Shown piece by piece: positions 1-5,854 of a DNA stretch of 8,292 bases. The stretch spans positions 1-8,292 of the forward strand of contig JAQXKW010000253.1 of the NCBI GenBank assembly GCA_029010655.1. Reading direction: 5' to 3'. Every line of letters begins with the position of its first letter. Within the stretch, counting starts at the first letter, position 1. A program made the position numbers and the translations under genes. The notes below the pieces were generated by a model. The model did not search any database and was not told the origin of the DNA. It worked only from the letters and a program-made list of their open reading frames with translations. The stretch comes from Clostridia bacterium (lineage in GTDB: Bacteria > Bacillota > Clostridia > Oscillospirales > CAG-272).

Positions 1-224
1 TATATTACCCCGTAAGCGGCAATTTCCGTCATAGCCTTGTTGTATGCGGCAAAAATTGCGCAGGCGGGAACGGTAAGCGCCTCCAAAAAGGAGATTTCCG
101 ACCAAAAATCACGGGGGAAGCATTCTATTTCAAGGAGAGCCAGCTTATGTACGCTTTCCTCCCTGCACCGTACAAAGAGGAATTCTTCCCCCTCACAGTT
201 TGTTAAAGTATCGATTATATCCAT
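1..224 (-). CDS. rimI: RimI-like GNAT N-acetyltransferase, N-terminal part (cut by window edge)
   Basis: The first 74 codons of a leftward gene are present; the C-terminal half lies outside the window. Residues 29-50 contain the block ALLEIECFPRDFWSEISF, which matches the conserved N-terminal helix region of RimI-type GNAT enzymes (E-x-x-C-F-P-x-x-W-S-x-x-x-F). These enzymes transfer acetyl from acetyl-CoA to protein N-termini, classically ribosomal protein S18. The following segment, ending IAAYGVI, fits the next beta strands. The acetyl-CoA binding loop (R/Q-x-x-G-x-G/A) would lie beyond the edge, so it cannot be checked. The ATG at 224 overlaps the stop of the upstream phosphatase gene by one base (TAATG), which implies translational coupling. 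A GGGAGG sequence lies about 15 bases upstream, rather far for a ribosome binding site. The family call is fairly safe. The exact substrate is not, because RimI relatives vary. Confidence 0.72.
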   Translation of the reverse strand, partial: MDIIDTLTNCEGEEFLFVRCREESVHKLALLEIECFPRDFWSEISFLEALTVPACAIFAAYNKAMTEIAAYGVI

Positions 225-712
225 TATTTTTCCGGTGATCCTCCCGTAATTTCCCCGAACATTTCTCTCAGAGCGGAAAGAATCATACGCAGACACCCTT
301 CGTATTCCTTCTCATCGCCGCCGTAGGGGTCGGGAATGTCCGTGGGAAGGGAGGTTATTTTTGACGCATATTGGGGAAACGCCAAAATAAGGCTTGAGGC
401 GTGAGATGCGGTAATGCCCACAACACGGGACGCTTTTTCCATAAGCTCTTCCGTTACATTTCTTGAAATGTGGGTGAAATTCTCTATTCCGATGCTTCTC
501 AATGCATTTTCTGCATTTGCCGAAATAGGAGAGCCGTCCGCAAAAAGTCCGGCAGATTCCGCATACCTTTTCTTTTCCCAGTCAGCGTAGAAACGGTTGA
601 AAACCGCCTCTGCCATGGGGCTTCGGCAGGTGTTCCCCGTGCAGACGAAAAGAATCATTTCGCCGTTTTTATTTTCTGCATTTGTCTTTTTTAATTCAAC
701 TTCAGCTATCAT
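224..712 (-). CDS. Low-molecular-weight protein phosphatase, YwlE-type (probable protein-arginine phosphatase)
   Basis: This is a cytosolic phosphatase of the LMW-PTP fold. The P-loop FVCTGNTCRS places the nucleophile at Cys24 and the phosphate-binding Arg at 30 (C-x5-R), followed by the usual SPMAE. The general acid lies in the DPYGG loop at Asp128. Thr28 sits at the P-loop position where tyrosine phosphatases usually carry Ile or Leu. In Bacillus YwlE this Thr selects phosphoarginine, so protein-arginine dephosphorylation is the favoured role (inference). The long form starts at 712 and overlaps the lipoprotein gene by 11 bases. Residues 1-18 are hydrophilic and not part of the family, and Met19 at position 658 gives the usual N-terminus just before ILFVCTGN. 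Neither start has a strong ribosome binding site, so the shorter 144-residue product is at least as likely. It is the third gene of the dCMP deaminase operon. No arginine kinase McsB is visible here. Confidence 0.88.
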   Translation of the reverse strand: MIAEVELKKTNAENKNGEMILFVCTGNTCRSPMAEAVFNRFYADWEKKRYAESAGLFADGSPISANAENALRSIGIENFTHISRNVTEELMEKASRVVGITASHASSLILAFPQYASKITSLPTDIPDPYGGDEKEYEGCLRMILSALREMFGEITGGSPEK

Positions 713-1361
713 TTTCTTCGGTATTCATGCTTTCGTAATACTCCTCAAGGAGGCTTCCCGCATTTACGCAGTTTCCGGTAACTCTGTCATAAAGAAAGTT
801 TCCGCCGCCGCATACGGCGTATACTACGTTGTAGTAAATCGCCTCCCAGTCGGGAGAGTAAAATTTAAGATTGTAGGTGTAATTCACATCGGAGCGGGGC
901 CAGATTTCGTTTTCGTCCCCATCTTTCAGCATTTCCACAAGCTGTGATATGACCTGAAGGTCGTGTTCTCTTGTTTCTTCGTTTTCACCGACGGTGTAAA
1001 CGGAAAAGGCGTTAGCCTCCTGCTCGCAGATAAAACAGAGAGTGGGCTCCATTTCCTGAAGGGTGGGGAGGGTTATGTCGGTGCTGTAATAAACTAAGGT
1101 CGCCGCACCGCTGTATTCCGTGGCAAGCCACTTTTCGGGGTCGCAGTCGCCTATTTTATATAGCTTTTCCTCAAGAGTGCCCTTTATAACGGCGTATTCC
1201 TCCCCCTGATAGGTGGGCTCATAGCCCACGGGGGCAAATTTGTATGAAACTCCGCCGCCGGTAAGAGTTCCGTCCTCGGCAAAGCTCATTTTCACCGTGC
1301 GGCTGCACGAAACGAGGAAAACGGCGCAAAGGGAGAGAATAATCGCAAGCAGTTTTTTCAT
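702..1361 (-). CDS. Predicted lipoprotein of unknown function
   Basis: This 219-residue protein starts MKKLLAIILSLCAVFLVSCS. The basic start, hydrophobic stretch and lipobox LVSC form a lipoprotein signal, with Cys19 as the expected lipidation site. The mature protein should therefore sit on the outer face of the membrane. The rest is acidic and rich in aromatic residues and beta-like segments (for example SGAATLVYYSTDITL at about 84-98). Further cysteines lie at about 73, 109, 112, 184 and 198. I do not recognise a domain. The ATG lies one base after the dCMP deaminase stop (TAA-T-ATG), and the gene end overlaps the phosphatase gene, so it is embedded in the operon and probably co-translated. 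Nothing in the sequence links it to nucleotide metabolism. Its position may reflect shared expression rather than shared function. Confidence 0.85.
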   Translation of the reverse strand: MKKLLAIILSLCAVFLVSCSRTVKMSFAEDGTLTGGGVSYKFAPVGYEPTYQGEEYAVIKGTLEEKLYKIGDCDPEKWLATEYSGAATLVYYSTDITLPTLQEMEPTLCFICEQEANAFSVYTVGENEETREHDLQVISQLVEMLKDGDENEIWPRSDVNYTYNLKFYSPDWEAIYYNVVYAVCGGGNFLYDRVTGNCVNAGSLLEEYYESMNTEENDS

Positions 1362-1362
1362 A

Positions 1363-1851
1363 TTAATATCCGAACTGACCGCTCAGGCTGTCGTCATTAT
1401 CAATCCAATCGGCAACCGTGTATTCCGTGAAGTTTTCACGATCCTCACGGACTATAACCTTTTCGATTCCCGCATTGAGAACGAGACGCTTGCACATCAT
1501 GCAGGAGCAGGTGTTGGGCATAATATTTCCCGTTGCGGGGTCGGTGCAGCACATATAAAGTGTGGCGCCCAGCATCTGGTCTCTGGGGGCGGCGATAATG
1601 GCGTTAGCCTCAGCGTGAACACTGCGGCAAAGCTCGTACCTCTCCCCTCTGGGAATATTCAGCCTGTCCCTGTAACAGTTGCCCAAATCGGAGCAGTTTT
1701 TTCTGCCTCTGGGAGCGCCGTTGTAGCCTGTTGAGATAATAACGTCGTTTTTTACAATAATAGCGCCGAATCTGCGGCGCAGACAAGTGCTTCTTTCAGC
1801 TACGGTCTGAGCAATATCCAAATAATAATTGGTTTTTGAAACTCTCTCCAT
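1363..1851 (-). CDS. dCMP/cytidine deaminase family protein (ComEB-like dCMP deaminase)
   Basis: This is a 162-residue zinc deaminase, most likely converting dCMP to dUMP for dTTP synthesis in the cytoplasm. The catalytic motif VHAEANAI places the zinc ligand at His79 and the proton-shuttling Glu at 81. The second half of the site is SCMMCKR with Cys117 and Cys120, followed by LVLNAGIEKVIV, which is typical of the family. The usual Pro of P-C-x-x-C is Ser here. Upstream blocks STCLRRRFGAIIVK and TGYNGAPRG, and Cys53, Cys59 and Cys75 (IPRGERYELCR), match the dCMP deaminase branch with extra cysteines that may hold a second metal. The start at 1851 has an excellent ribosome binding site, GGAGG six bases before the ATG. 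It is the first gene of a four-gene leftward operon, driven from the promoter at 1885-1913. Other deaminases with this fold cannot be fully excluded, but length and motifs favour dCMP deaminase. Confidence 0.9.
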   Translation of the reverse strand: MERVSKTNYYLDIAQTVAERSTCLRRRFGAIIVKNDVIISTGYNGAPRGRKNCSDLGNCYRDRLNIPRGERYELCRSVHAEANAIIAAPRDQMLGATLYMCCTDPATGNIMPNTCSCMMCKRLVLNAGIEKVIVREDRENFTEYTVADWIDNDDSLSGQFGY

Positions 1852-1884
1852 TGGTGACCTCCGTAGAATAGTATATACAAAATC

Positions 1885-1913
1885 ATTCTATCACCTTTTT
1901 CGCCGTTTTGCAA
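1885..1913 (-). promoter_or_regulatory. Sigma-A-like promoter of the dCMP deaminase operon
   Basis: On the minus strand, TTGCAA (1913-1908) is followed by a 17-base spacer and TAGAAT (1890-1885). Transcription would begin near 1878, leaving a leader of about 27 bases that ends in the GGAGG ribosome binding site. This is the best match upstream of 1851. A second TATACT lies closer to the gene but has no good -35 partner. Confidence 0.65.
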
Positions 1914-1968
1914 TATTTAGATAAAATATTTAGCGCTCCTCATTAAAAAACAGTTATTGTGAAAAATA

Positions 1969-1997
1969 TTGTAATTAAAACGGGAATATGGTATTAT
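1969..1997 (+). promoter_or_regulatory. Sigma-A-like promoter with extended -10 for the MscS channel gene
   Basis: TTGTAA (1969-1974), a 17-base spacer and TATTAT (1992-1997) are preceded by TGG, giving an extended -10 element. Predicted transcription starts near 2004, about 17 bases before the ATG at 2021. This also argues against the upstream ATG at 1988, which lies inside the promoter. Confidence 0.68.
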
Positions 1998-2020
1998 TGT
2001 ATGAGAAAGGAGCGATTATA

Positions 2021-2827
2021 ATGGATTGGAACGGTATTGCTGACATTATTGTAAAAAACGGGCTGAAGATTTTAATATCACTGGTGGCGCTGTTTATATG
2101 CTTCAAGGTGATAAATGCCATATCAAAAAGACTGCAAAAGCAGTTTTCAAAAACGGATAAGCTGGATAAATCAACGGTAAGAACCCTGATTTACATAGGG
2201 AAAATTCTTTTGAAAATCGTGCTTGTTATCTGCTTTGTAGGCTTTGTGGGAATTGACACCAGCGGTATTACGGCGCTGATTACGTCGCTGGGCGTTTGCT
2301 TCGGTCTTGCCATAAACGGAGCCGTTGCGAATTTTGCAGGGGGAATACTGCTCCTTCTGACAAAGCCCTTTAAGGTGGACGATTACATTGAAGCATGCGG
2401 CTACGAGGGCGTGGTTGAGGACATACATCTGACCAATACGAAAATATGCACATACGACAACAAGGTGGTGTATATTCCCAACGGAACCCTTTCCGCAGAG
2501 AAAATAGTGAACCACTTCCAAAAGGAAATCCGCAGGGTGGATATTCCCTTTGACGTGGACTACTCTACCGATGTGGAAAAGGCAAAGGCGGCGGCGCTGA
2601 GAGCCATAAAAAATACGCCCCTTGTGCTGTCCGAGCCGGAGCCTATGGCACGGGTTTTGCAGTATAAGGAATCGGGCATATGCATAATTACAAGAACATG
2701 GGTAAACAGCAAGGATTATTGGACGGTATTTCTTGATATTACTGAAAACGTAAAGCGTGAGTTTGTCCGTGAGGGCATTACGGTTCCGTTCAATCAGCTT
2801 GACGTGCATATAAAGAACGGCGACTGA
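2021..2827 (+). CDS. mscS: MscS-family small-conductance mechanosensitive ion channel
   Basis: This 268-residue membrane channel should release solutes on hypo-osmotic shock. Three hydrophobic segments are visible at about 14-34, 56-78 and 84-115. The third is the pore-lining helix, with small-residue packing in GLAINGAVANFAGGILLLL (about 95-113). Next comes the MscS beta-domain signature KPFKVDDYIE, GYEGVVEDIHLTNT and the YIPNGTL loop (about 151-157). The C-terminal alpha/beta domain runs to DVHIKNGD. The length is close to E. coli MscS. I chose the ATG at 2021 rather than 1988 because AAAGGAG lies eight bases upstream and because the 1988 codon is inside the promoter. The gene has its own promoter, is divergent from the dCMP deaminase operon, and has no clear terminator directly after the TGA. 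The reading frame stays open for another 110 codons beyond that TGA (see the 2828-3160 entry). Confidence 0.93.
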   Translation: MDWNGIADIIVKNGLKILISLVALFICFKVINAISKRLQKQFSKTDKLDKSTVRTLIYIGKILLKIVLVICFVGFVGIDTSGITALITSLGVCFGLAINGAVANFAGGILLLLTKPFKVDDYIEACGYEGVVEDIHLTNTKICTYDNKVVYIPNGTLSAEKIVNHFQKEIRRVDIPFDVDYSTDVEKAKAAALRAIKNTPLVLSEPEPMARVLQYKESGICIITRTWVNSKDYWTVFLDITENVKREFVREGITVPFNQLDVHIKNGD

Positions 2828-3160
2828 AACAAAGGCGAAACGGAAAGGAAAACCGGAAACCGTTGTATTGAACTTGCAGAGAAGCAATATGATGAAGGGA
2901 TAAACGATACTGTTACATCCATTGACGACAGAGCAAAGAGTGGAGTTAGCAAAACTCCTTATACTGATGGAAGTGGAACAGCAAGAACGCAAAGAGATAT
3001 TGTTGGTAATAAGGTCAAAGGAAGAAGCGAACCTATTTCTAAACAAGCTCTCGGAGAGAAATTACGAAATGACGCCGGAGGAAGTGTATCAGGCCTCGGT
3101 GGAGACGATTATGGAACTTCAATAGACGAGAAGCACATGAAGTGGTTCGGTGTTAATTAA
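2828..3160 (+). other. Open frame continuous with mscS after its TGA, without a start codon (possible gene remnant)
   Basis: After the mscS stop (TGA at 2825-2827) the same frame stays open for 110 codons and ends at TAA 3158-3160. It has no ATG, GTG or TTG until HMKWFGVN near the end. The predicted sequence is soluble, rich in Gly, Asp and Lys, and ends SIDEKHMKWFGVN. It uses AGA, CGA, GGA and TCA codons more than the neighbouring genes do, which argues against native coding. It overlaps the small ORF at 2922-3125 in another frame. It could be chance openness, the tail of a decayed or acquired gene, or a readthrough extension of the channel. I recognise no family. Confidence 0.25.
2922..3125 (+). 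CDS. Possible small hypothetical protein (67 residues), start uncertain
   Basis: This short ORF could start at TTG (2922) or at the ATG at 2967; neither has a convincing ribosome binding site. The product is acidic and predicted mostly helical, with blocks such as QQERKEILLVIRSKEEANLF and NYEMTPEEVYQASVETI. It has no signal peptide or membrane segment. Codon use (GAG, GTG, ACG, CCG, TCG) resembles the neighbouring genes in its second half, which favours this frame over the overlapping one at 2828-3160. The same frame upstream has a TAA at 2901, preceded by an ATG-ATG pair at 2889, so this may be a truncated gene. It lies downstream of mscS with no terminator between them, and is followed by the hairpin cluster at 3174. 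I do not recognise a family and would not assign a function. Confidence 0.35.
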   Translation: MTTEQRVELAKLLILMEVEQQERKEILLVIRSKEEANLFLNKLSERNYEMTPEEVYQASVETIMELQ

Positions 3161-3173
3161 GTTTTTTGGGGTT

Positions 3174-3205
3174 CTTAGTACCTTTTTTTCAAAAAAGGTA
3201 CTAAG
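3174..3205. repeat. Perfect 15-bp foldback with a 2-base loop
   Basis: The arm CTTAGTACCTTTTTT (3174-3188) is an exact reverse complement of 3191-3205, with TC between. Neither strand has a T-run after the stem, so it is not an ordinary terminator. It directly precedes two 34-bp repeats and may be the head of a dispersed intergenic element. Confidence 0.75.
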
Positions 3206-3210
3206 CGGAG

Positions 3211-3285
3211 TGTGAGGCGGAGACTCACATGCCGCTTGGTCTGCAAAAAAATGTGAGGCGGAGCCTCACATGCCGTTTTGTCTGC
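3211..3285. repeat. Two copies of a 34-bp hairpin-bearing repeat
   Basis: Copies lie at 3211-3244 and 3252-3285 (period 41) and differ at 3 of 34 positions. Each begins TGTGAGGCGGAG and ends in GTCTGC. The second copy has a perfect stem TGTGAGGC/GCCTCACA with a 3-base loop. In the first copy one change shortens the stem to 6 bp. This looks like a palindromic intergenic repeat of the REP kind. Confidence 0.7.
3245..3271 (-). terminator. Rho-independent terminator on the minus strand, formed by repeat copy 2
   Basis: Read leftward, a 9-bp stem ATGTGAGGC/GCCTCACAT with a 3-base loop is followed at once by a run of T (complement of 3250-3245). This is a textbook intrinsic terminator and would back up the stronger hairpin at 3287-3320 for the helicase transcript. 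Confidence 0.65.
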
Positions 3286-3286
3286 G

Positions 3287-3320
3287 AATAAAGGGCTGTC
3301 CTCGGGGACAGCCCTTTATT
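3287..3320. terminator. Bidirectional intrinsic terminator between convergent genes
   Basis: A perfect 15-bp stem, AATAAAGGGCTGTCC paired with 3306-3320, closes on the loop TCGG. Both strands end the stem in TTTATT, so it can stop transcription from the mscS side and from the helicase side. The helicase stop codon (3318-3316) lies inside the stem. Confidence 0.85.
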
Positions 3321-5706
3321 CCTTCTCCCAGAACCTTTCCAGTGCGGCGTTAAGGGAATAGGGGTCGGACGTATATTTTATATGCCTCCACGAGCGTGGG
3401 AAAAGCCTGTATATGGCAGGGTCTGCGTAGCGGTCGTCCACAAGCACCGCCACGCCACGGTCCGTTTCGCTTCTGATAACCCGTCCCGCCGCCTGCAACA
3501 CCTTTATCATGGCAGGGTACACATATGCGTACTCGTGTCCGTTTTCACGGGTGCTGTCGAAATATTCCTTAAGAATGTTCTGCTGGGCGGTGATTTTGGG
3601 CATTCCCGTTCCCACAATAACGGTGCCGATAAGCTTTTCGCCCTTCAGGTCAACGCCCTCGGAAAAAGCACCGCCCAGAACGCAAAAGCCCACCAGAGTG
3701 CCGCCGTCATTCTTTGAAAACTCGGAAAGAAACGCATTTCGCTCCCCATGGCTCATGCCCCTTGACTGGATTACCGTCCTTGCGTCGCACCCTGTCTGCG
3801 AAAAGGCTTTGTAAACGGTTTTCATATATTCGTAGGACGGGAAATATACAATATAATTCCCCTCCTTCGCTTCAATAACGGAGAGAATTATTTCCGCCAC
3901 GTCCTCCGCATAGCTTTCTCTGTCCTCGTACCTTGTGCTTACGGAGTCAACGGCGAAAAGGCAGAGGTTTTCCGGGTCATACGGAGAGTCAAGCTCAAGC
4001 ACCTTTGCATTCCTGCACCCCAAAACGTCCGCAAAATAATCGGCAGGGGTCAGCGTCGCCGAGAAAAGCACCGATGAGACGGCGGAGTTCATCATTTTGT
4101 CAAGGAGCGGGGAAGGGTCAAGACATCGGGAGGAAACTGTCAGTCTGCCGTTATACAGCTCCGCATAGAATACAAAGCCACGGTCAAAAAGGGAAACGCT
4201 CCGTAAAAATTCGTTTGAGCTTTGAACGGCACCTTCAAGAATTTCCGAGAGGGCTTCGTCCTCAGACACGGCGGCGTTTGCCGCCCGCACAAACTGGGAC
4301 AGCGCTTCGGGAAGCCCCTTCGGGATTTCCGACGAAATATAATATCCGGCAGAAATGCCTCCGGGCATTTCTCTCTCCTCCGCACGGCATAAATCGGCAA
4401 CCAGCTTGATTTTCTTAACTGCGGCGCCGATGCCGTCTGTCAGGAGGGAATTATTTTTATATTCGTCCCCCAGCTTTTTATATACCTTCAAAAGCTCCGC
4501 CGCATCAAGCGTTGCGGAGTACATTTCTCTTGCACGGTCGGGCAGGTTGTGCGCCTCGTCAATGAGGAACATATATTTGCCGTCAGTTTTTTCCTTAAAA
4601 TATCGCCTGATGCGTACCGACGGGTCGAAAACATAGTTGTAATCGCAGATAACCACCTCTGCATATTCGCTTATGTCAAGGGACAGCTCATAAGGGCATA
4701 GCTCATGCTTTTTCGCGGCGGCGCAGACCGTCTGCGTGTCCATAACACGGCTGTTCTTTAACAGCTCGAGCAGTGCCGCGTCTCTGCGTTCCTCGTATGG
4801 GATTCTGTCAACCTCGCCCATGAGAGGGCAAAATCTGCATCGGCTGACGCCTTGCTTTTTCGGCATGTTCATCATAGGGCAGACCCGTTCCTTTGCAAGA
4901 ACGGTGACGCATCTGAGGGTGGGGACGTGTGCGGTCATGGCACGCACTGCGTCCGCCGCCGCCTTTCCCGTAACGGTTTTTGCGGTGAGATAGAATACCT
5001 TTTCCACGATACCCGCACCTACCGCACGGAGGGCGGGGTACAGAGCGGAGACGGTTTTGCCCACGCCCGTGGGGGCGCAGACCAGAAGTCTCTCGGATTT
5101 TTTCGCCGCCCTATATGCTTCGGATATAAAGTCCCTTTGTGCCTCTCTTATACTGCGGTACGGAAAGGGCATATTGCAAAGGTCGGGAATGCCCCGAACT
5201 GCCTTTTCCGTTTCGATTTCTATAAAGGGAAGGGCGCGGTAGAACAGAGCGTCGCACATATTTTTGAGAAAGGGGGCGGGAGTGTAGCACTGAAAGGTTT
5301 TGCCTTCTCCGCCGTCCTTTGCCCTGAAAGAAATCCTCAGGTGTATGCCCTCCGCCGCCTTTTCAAGGCAGAGCATGTGTGCCAAAAGCACTGACAGCGC
5401 CATGCAGGAGGGGTCGGAGGCGGGGCGGGTTCTTTTTGTTATGCGTCCTTTTTCAAAAACCTTTTCCAGATACCACTCGGTACCGCTTCGGAAAACTGCA
5501 TCCGCACATCCCGTAACGATAAAATTTACGCCTCCCTCGGAGATGGTGTAGGAAAGCTCCTTTCCCACAGACACAGGCTCGCCGCAGTCCTCGTCGGTTT
5601 GCGAAAAAACAAGCCTTGAGGGGTTTCTCCTTGTTCTTGCAAAGCCTGCCAGGTAGGACGCCGCCACGGAAATGCTTTTGCCGTCGTCGTGAGGTAATAT
5701 TCTCAT
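3316..5706 (-). CDS. XPD/DinG-like iron-sulfur superfamily 2 DNA helicase with a degenerate N-terminal nuclease-like domain
   Basis: This 796-residue protein is an ATP-dependent DNA helicase, probably acting 5' to 3' in DNA repair or replication-conflict resolution. Motifs run in order: a Q-like region SIREAQRDFI (185-194), Walker A APTGVGKT (211-218), four cysteines fitting a 4Fe-4S cluster (Cys276, 290, 293, 337), DEAH (383-386), SAT (549-551), GGAFSEGVDL (678-687) and QAAGRVIRS (738-746). Residues 1-170 look like the PD-(D/E)XK domain found at the front of clostridial relatives. GCADAVF keeps Asp69, but the usual E-x-K is replaced (LEKVFEK at 80-86), so nuclease activity is probably lost. 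The ATG at 5706 has AAAGGA about 11 bases upstream. The stop codon lies in the terminator stem. It is not a canonical DinG; I give no symbol. The SGNH esterase gene is divergent, with no obvious shared function. Confidence 0.92.
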   Translation of the reverse strand: MRILPHDDGKSISVAASYLAGFARTRRNPSRLVFSQTDEDCGEPVSVGKELSYTISEGGVNFIVTGCADAVFRSGTEWYLEKVFEKGRITKRTRPASDPSCMALSVLLAHMLCLEKAAEGIHLRISFRAKDGGEGKTFQCYTPAPFLKNMCDALFYRALPFIEIETEKAVRGIPDLCNMPFPYRSIREAQRDFISEAYRAAKKSERLLVCAPTGVGKTVSALYPALRAVGAGIVEKVFYLTAKTVTGKAAADAVRAMTAHVPTLRCVTVLAKERVCPMMNMPKKQGVSRCRFCPLMGEVDRIPYEERRDAALLELLKNSRVMDTQTVCAAAKKHELCPYELSLDISEYAEVVICDYNYVFDPSVRIRRYFKEKTDGKYMFLIDEAHNLPDRAREMYSATLDAAELLKVYKKLGDEYKNNSLLTDGIGAAVKKIKLVADLCRAEEREMPGGISAGYYISSEIPKGLPEALSQFVRAANAAVSEDEALSEILEGAVQSSNEFLRSVSLFDRGFVFYAELYNGRLTVSSRCLDPSPLLDKMMNSAVSSVLFSATLTPADYFADVLGCRNAKVLELDSPYDPENLCLFAVDSVSTRYEDRESYAEDVAEIILSVIEAKEGNYIVYFPSYEYMKTVYKAFSQTGCDARTVIQSRGMSHGERNAFLSEFSKNDGGTLVGFCVLGGAFSEGVDLKGEKLIGTVIVGTGMPKITAQQNILKEYFDSTRENGHEYAYVYPAMIKVLQAAGRVIRSETDRGVAVLVDDRYADPAIYRLFPRSWRHIKYTSDPYSLNAALERFWEKE

Positions 5707-5748
5707 TTTCGCACCCGTCCTTTCCCCTGAGACTTATTTCATCAGTTT

Positions 5749-5777
5749 ATTATATACTATCACATACTGCAAAAAAA
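5749..5777 (-). promoter_or_regulatory. Probable promoter of the helicase gene
   Basis: A perfect TATAAT (5754-5749 on the minus strand) lies 43 bases before the helicase ATG. The -35 position at 17 bases spacing is a poor TTTTTT tract, so the promoter is probably weak or activator-assisted. No LexA-type GAAC-N4-GTTC box was seen. Confidence 0.45.
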
Positions 5778-5792
5778 ATCCACATTTTTCGC

Positions 5793-5821
5793 TTGATTTC
5801 CTTTCGGCTTTATGTTAAACT
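5793..5821 (+). promoter_or_regulatory. Probable promoter of the SGNH esterase gene
   Basis: TTGATT (5793-5798), a 17-base spacer and TAAACT (5816-5821) are preceded by TGT, an extended -10. Each hexamer matches the consensus at 4 of 6. The leader would be about 27 bases. Its -35 lies 15 bases from the -35 of the divergent helicase promoter. Confidence 0.5.
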
Positions 5822-5854
5822 GTTCGACATAAAGTACCGCAAGGCAGGTTTATT

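Noticed and set aside
37..249. Plus-strand open frame over the RimI start
   Set aside because: It is antisense to a recognisable GNAT N-terminus in the coupled operon and shows no family features.
1240..1734. Plus-strand open frame over the lipoprotein and dCMP deaminase genes
   Set aside because: It runs antisense across two well-supported genes and their junction, with low-complexity composition.
1988..2020. Upstream ATG at 1988 as the MscS start
   Set aside because: It lies inside the predicted -10 region and has no ribosome binding site; the ATG at 2021 has AAAGGAG at the right distance.
2171..3046. Long minus-strand open frame (291 codons) antisense to mscS
   Set aside because: It mirrors the strongly supported MscS coding frame, its product is Cys- and Arg-rich without a domain, and it has no upstream ribosome binding site or promoter of its own.
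3211..3285. Possible CRISPR array from the two 34-bp repeats
   Set aside because: There are only two copies, the gap is 7 bases rather than a spacer of about 30, and no cas gene is nearby.
4852..5394. 180-codon plus-strand open frame inside the helicase gene
   Set aside because: It is a shadow of the helicase coding frame, whose motifs are complete on the minus strand.
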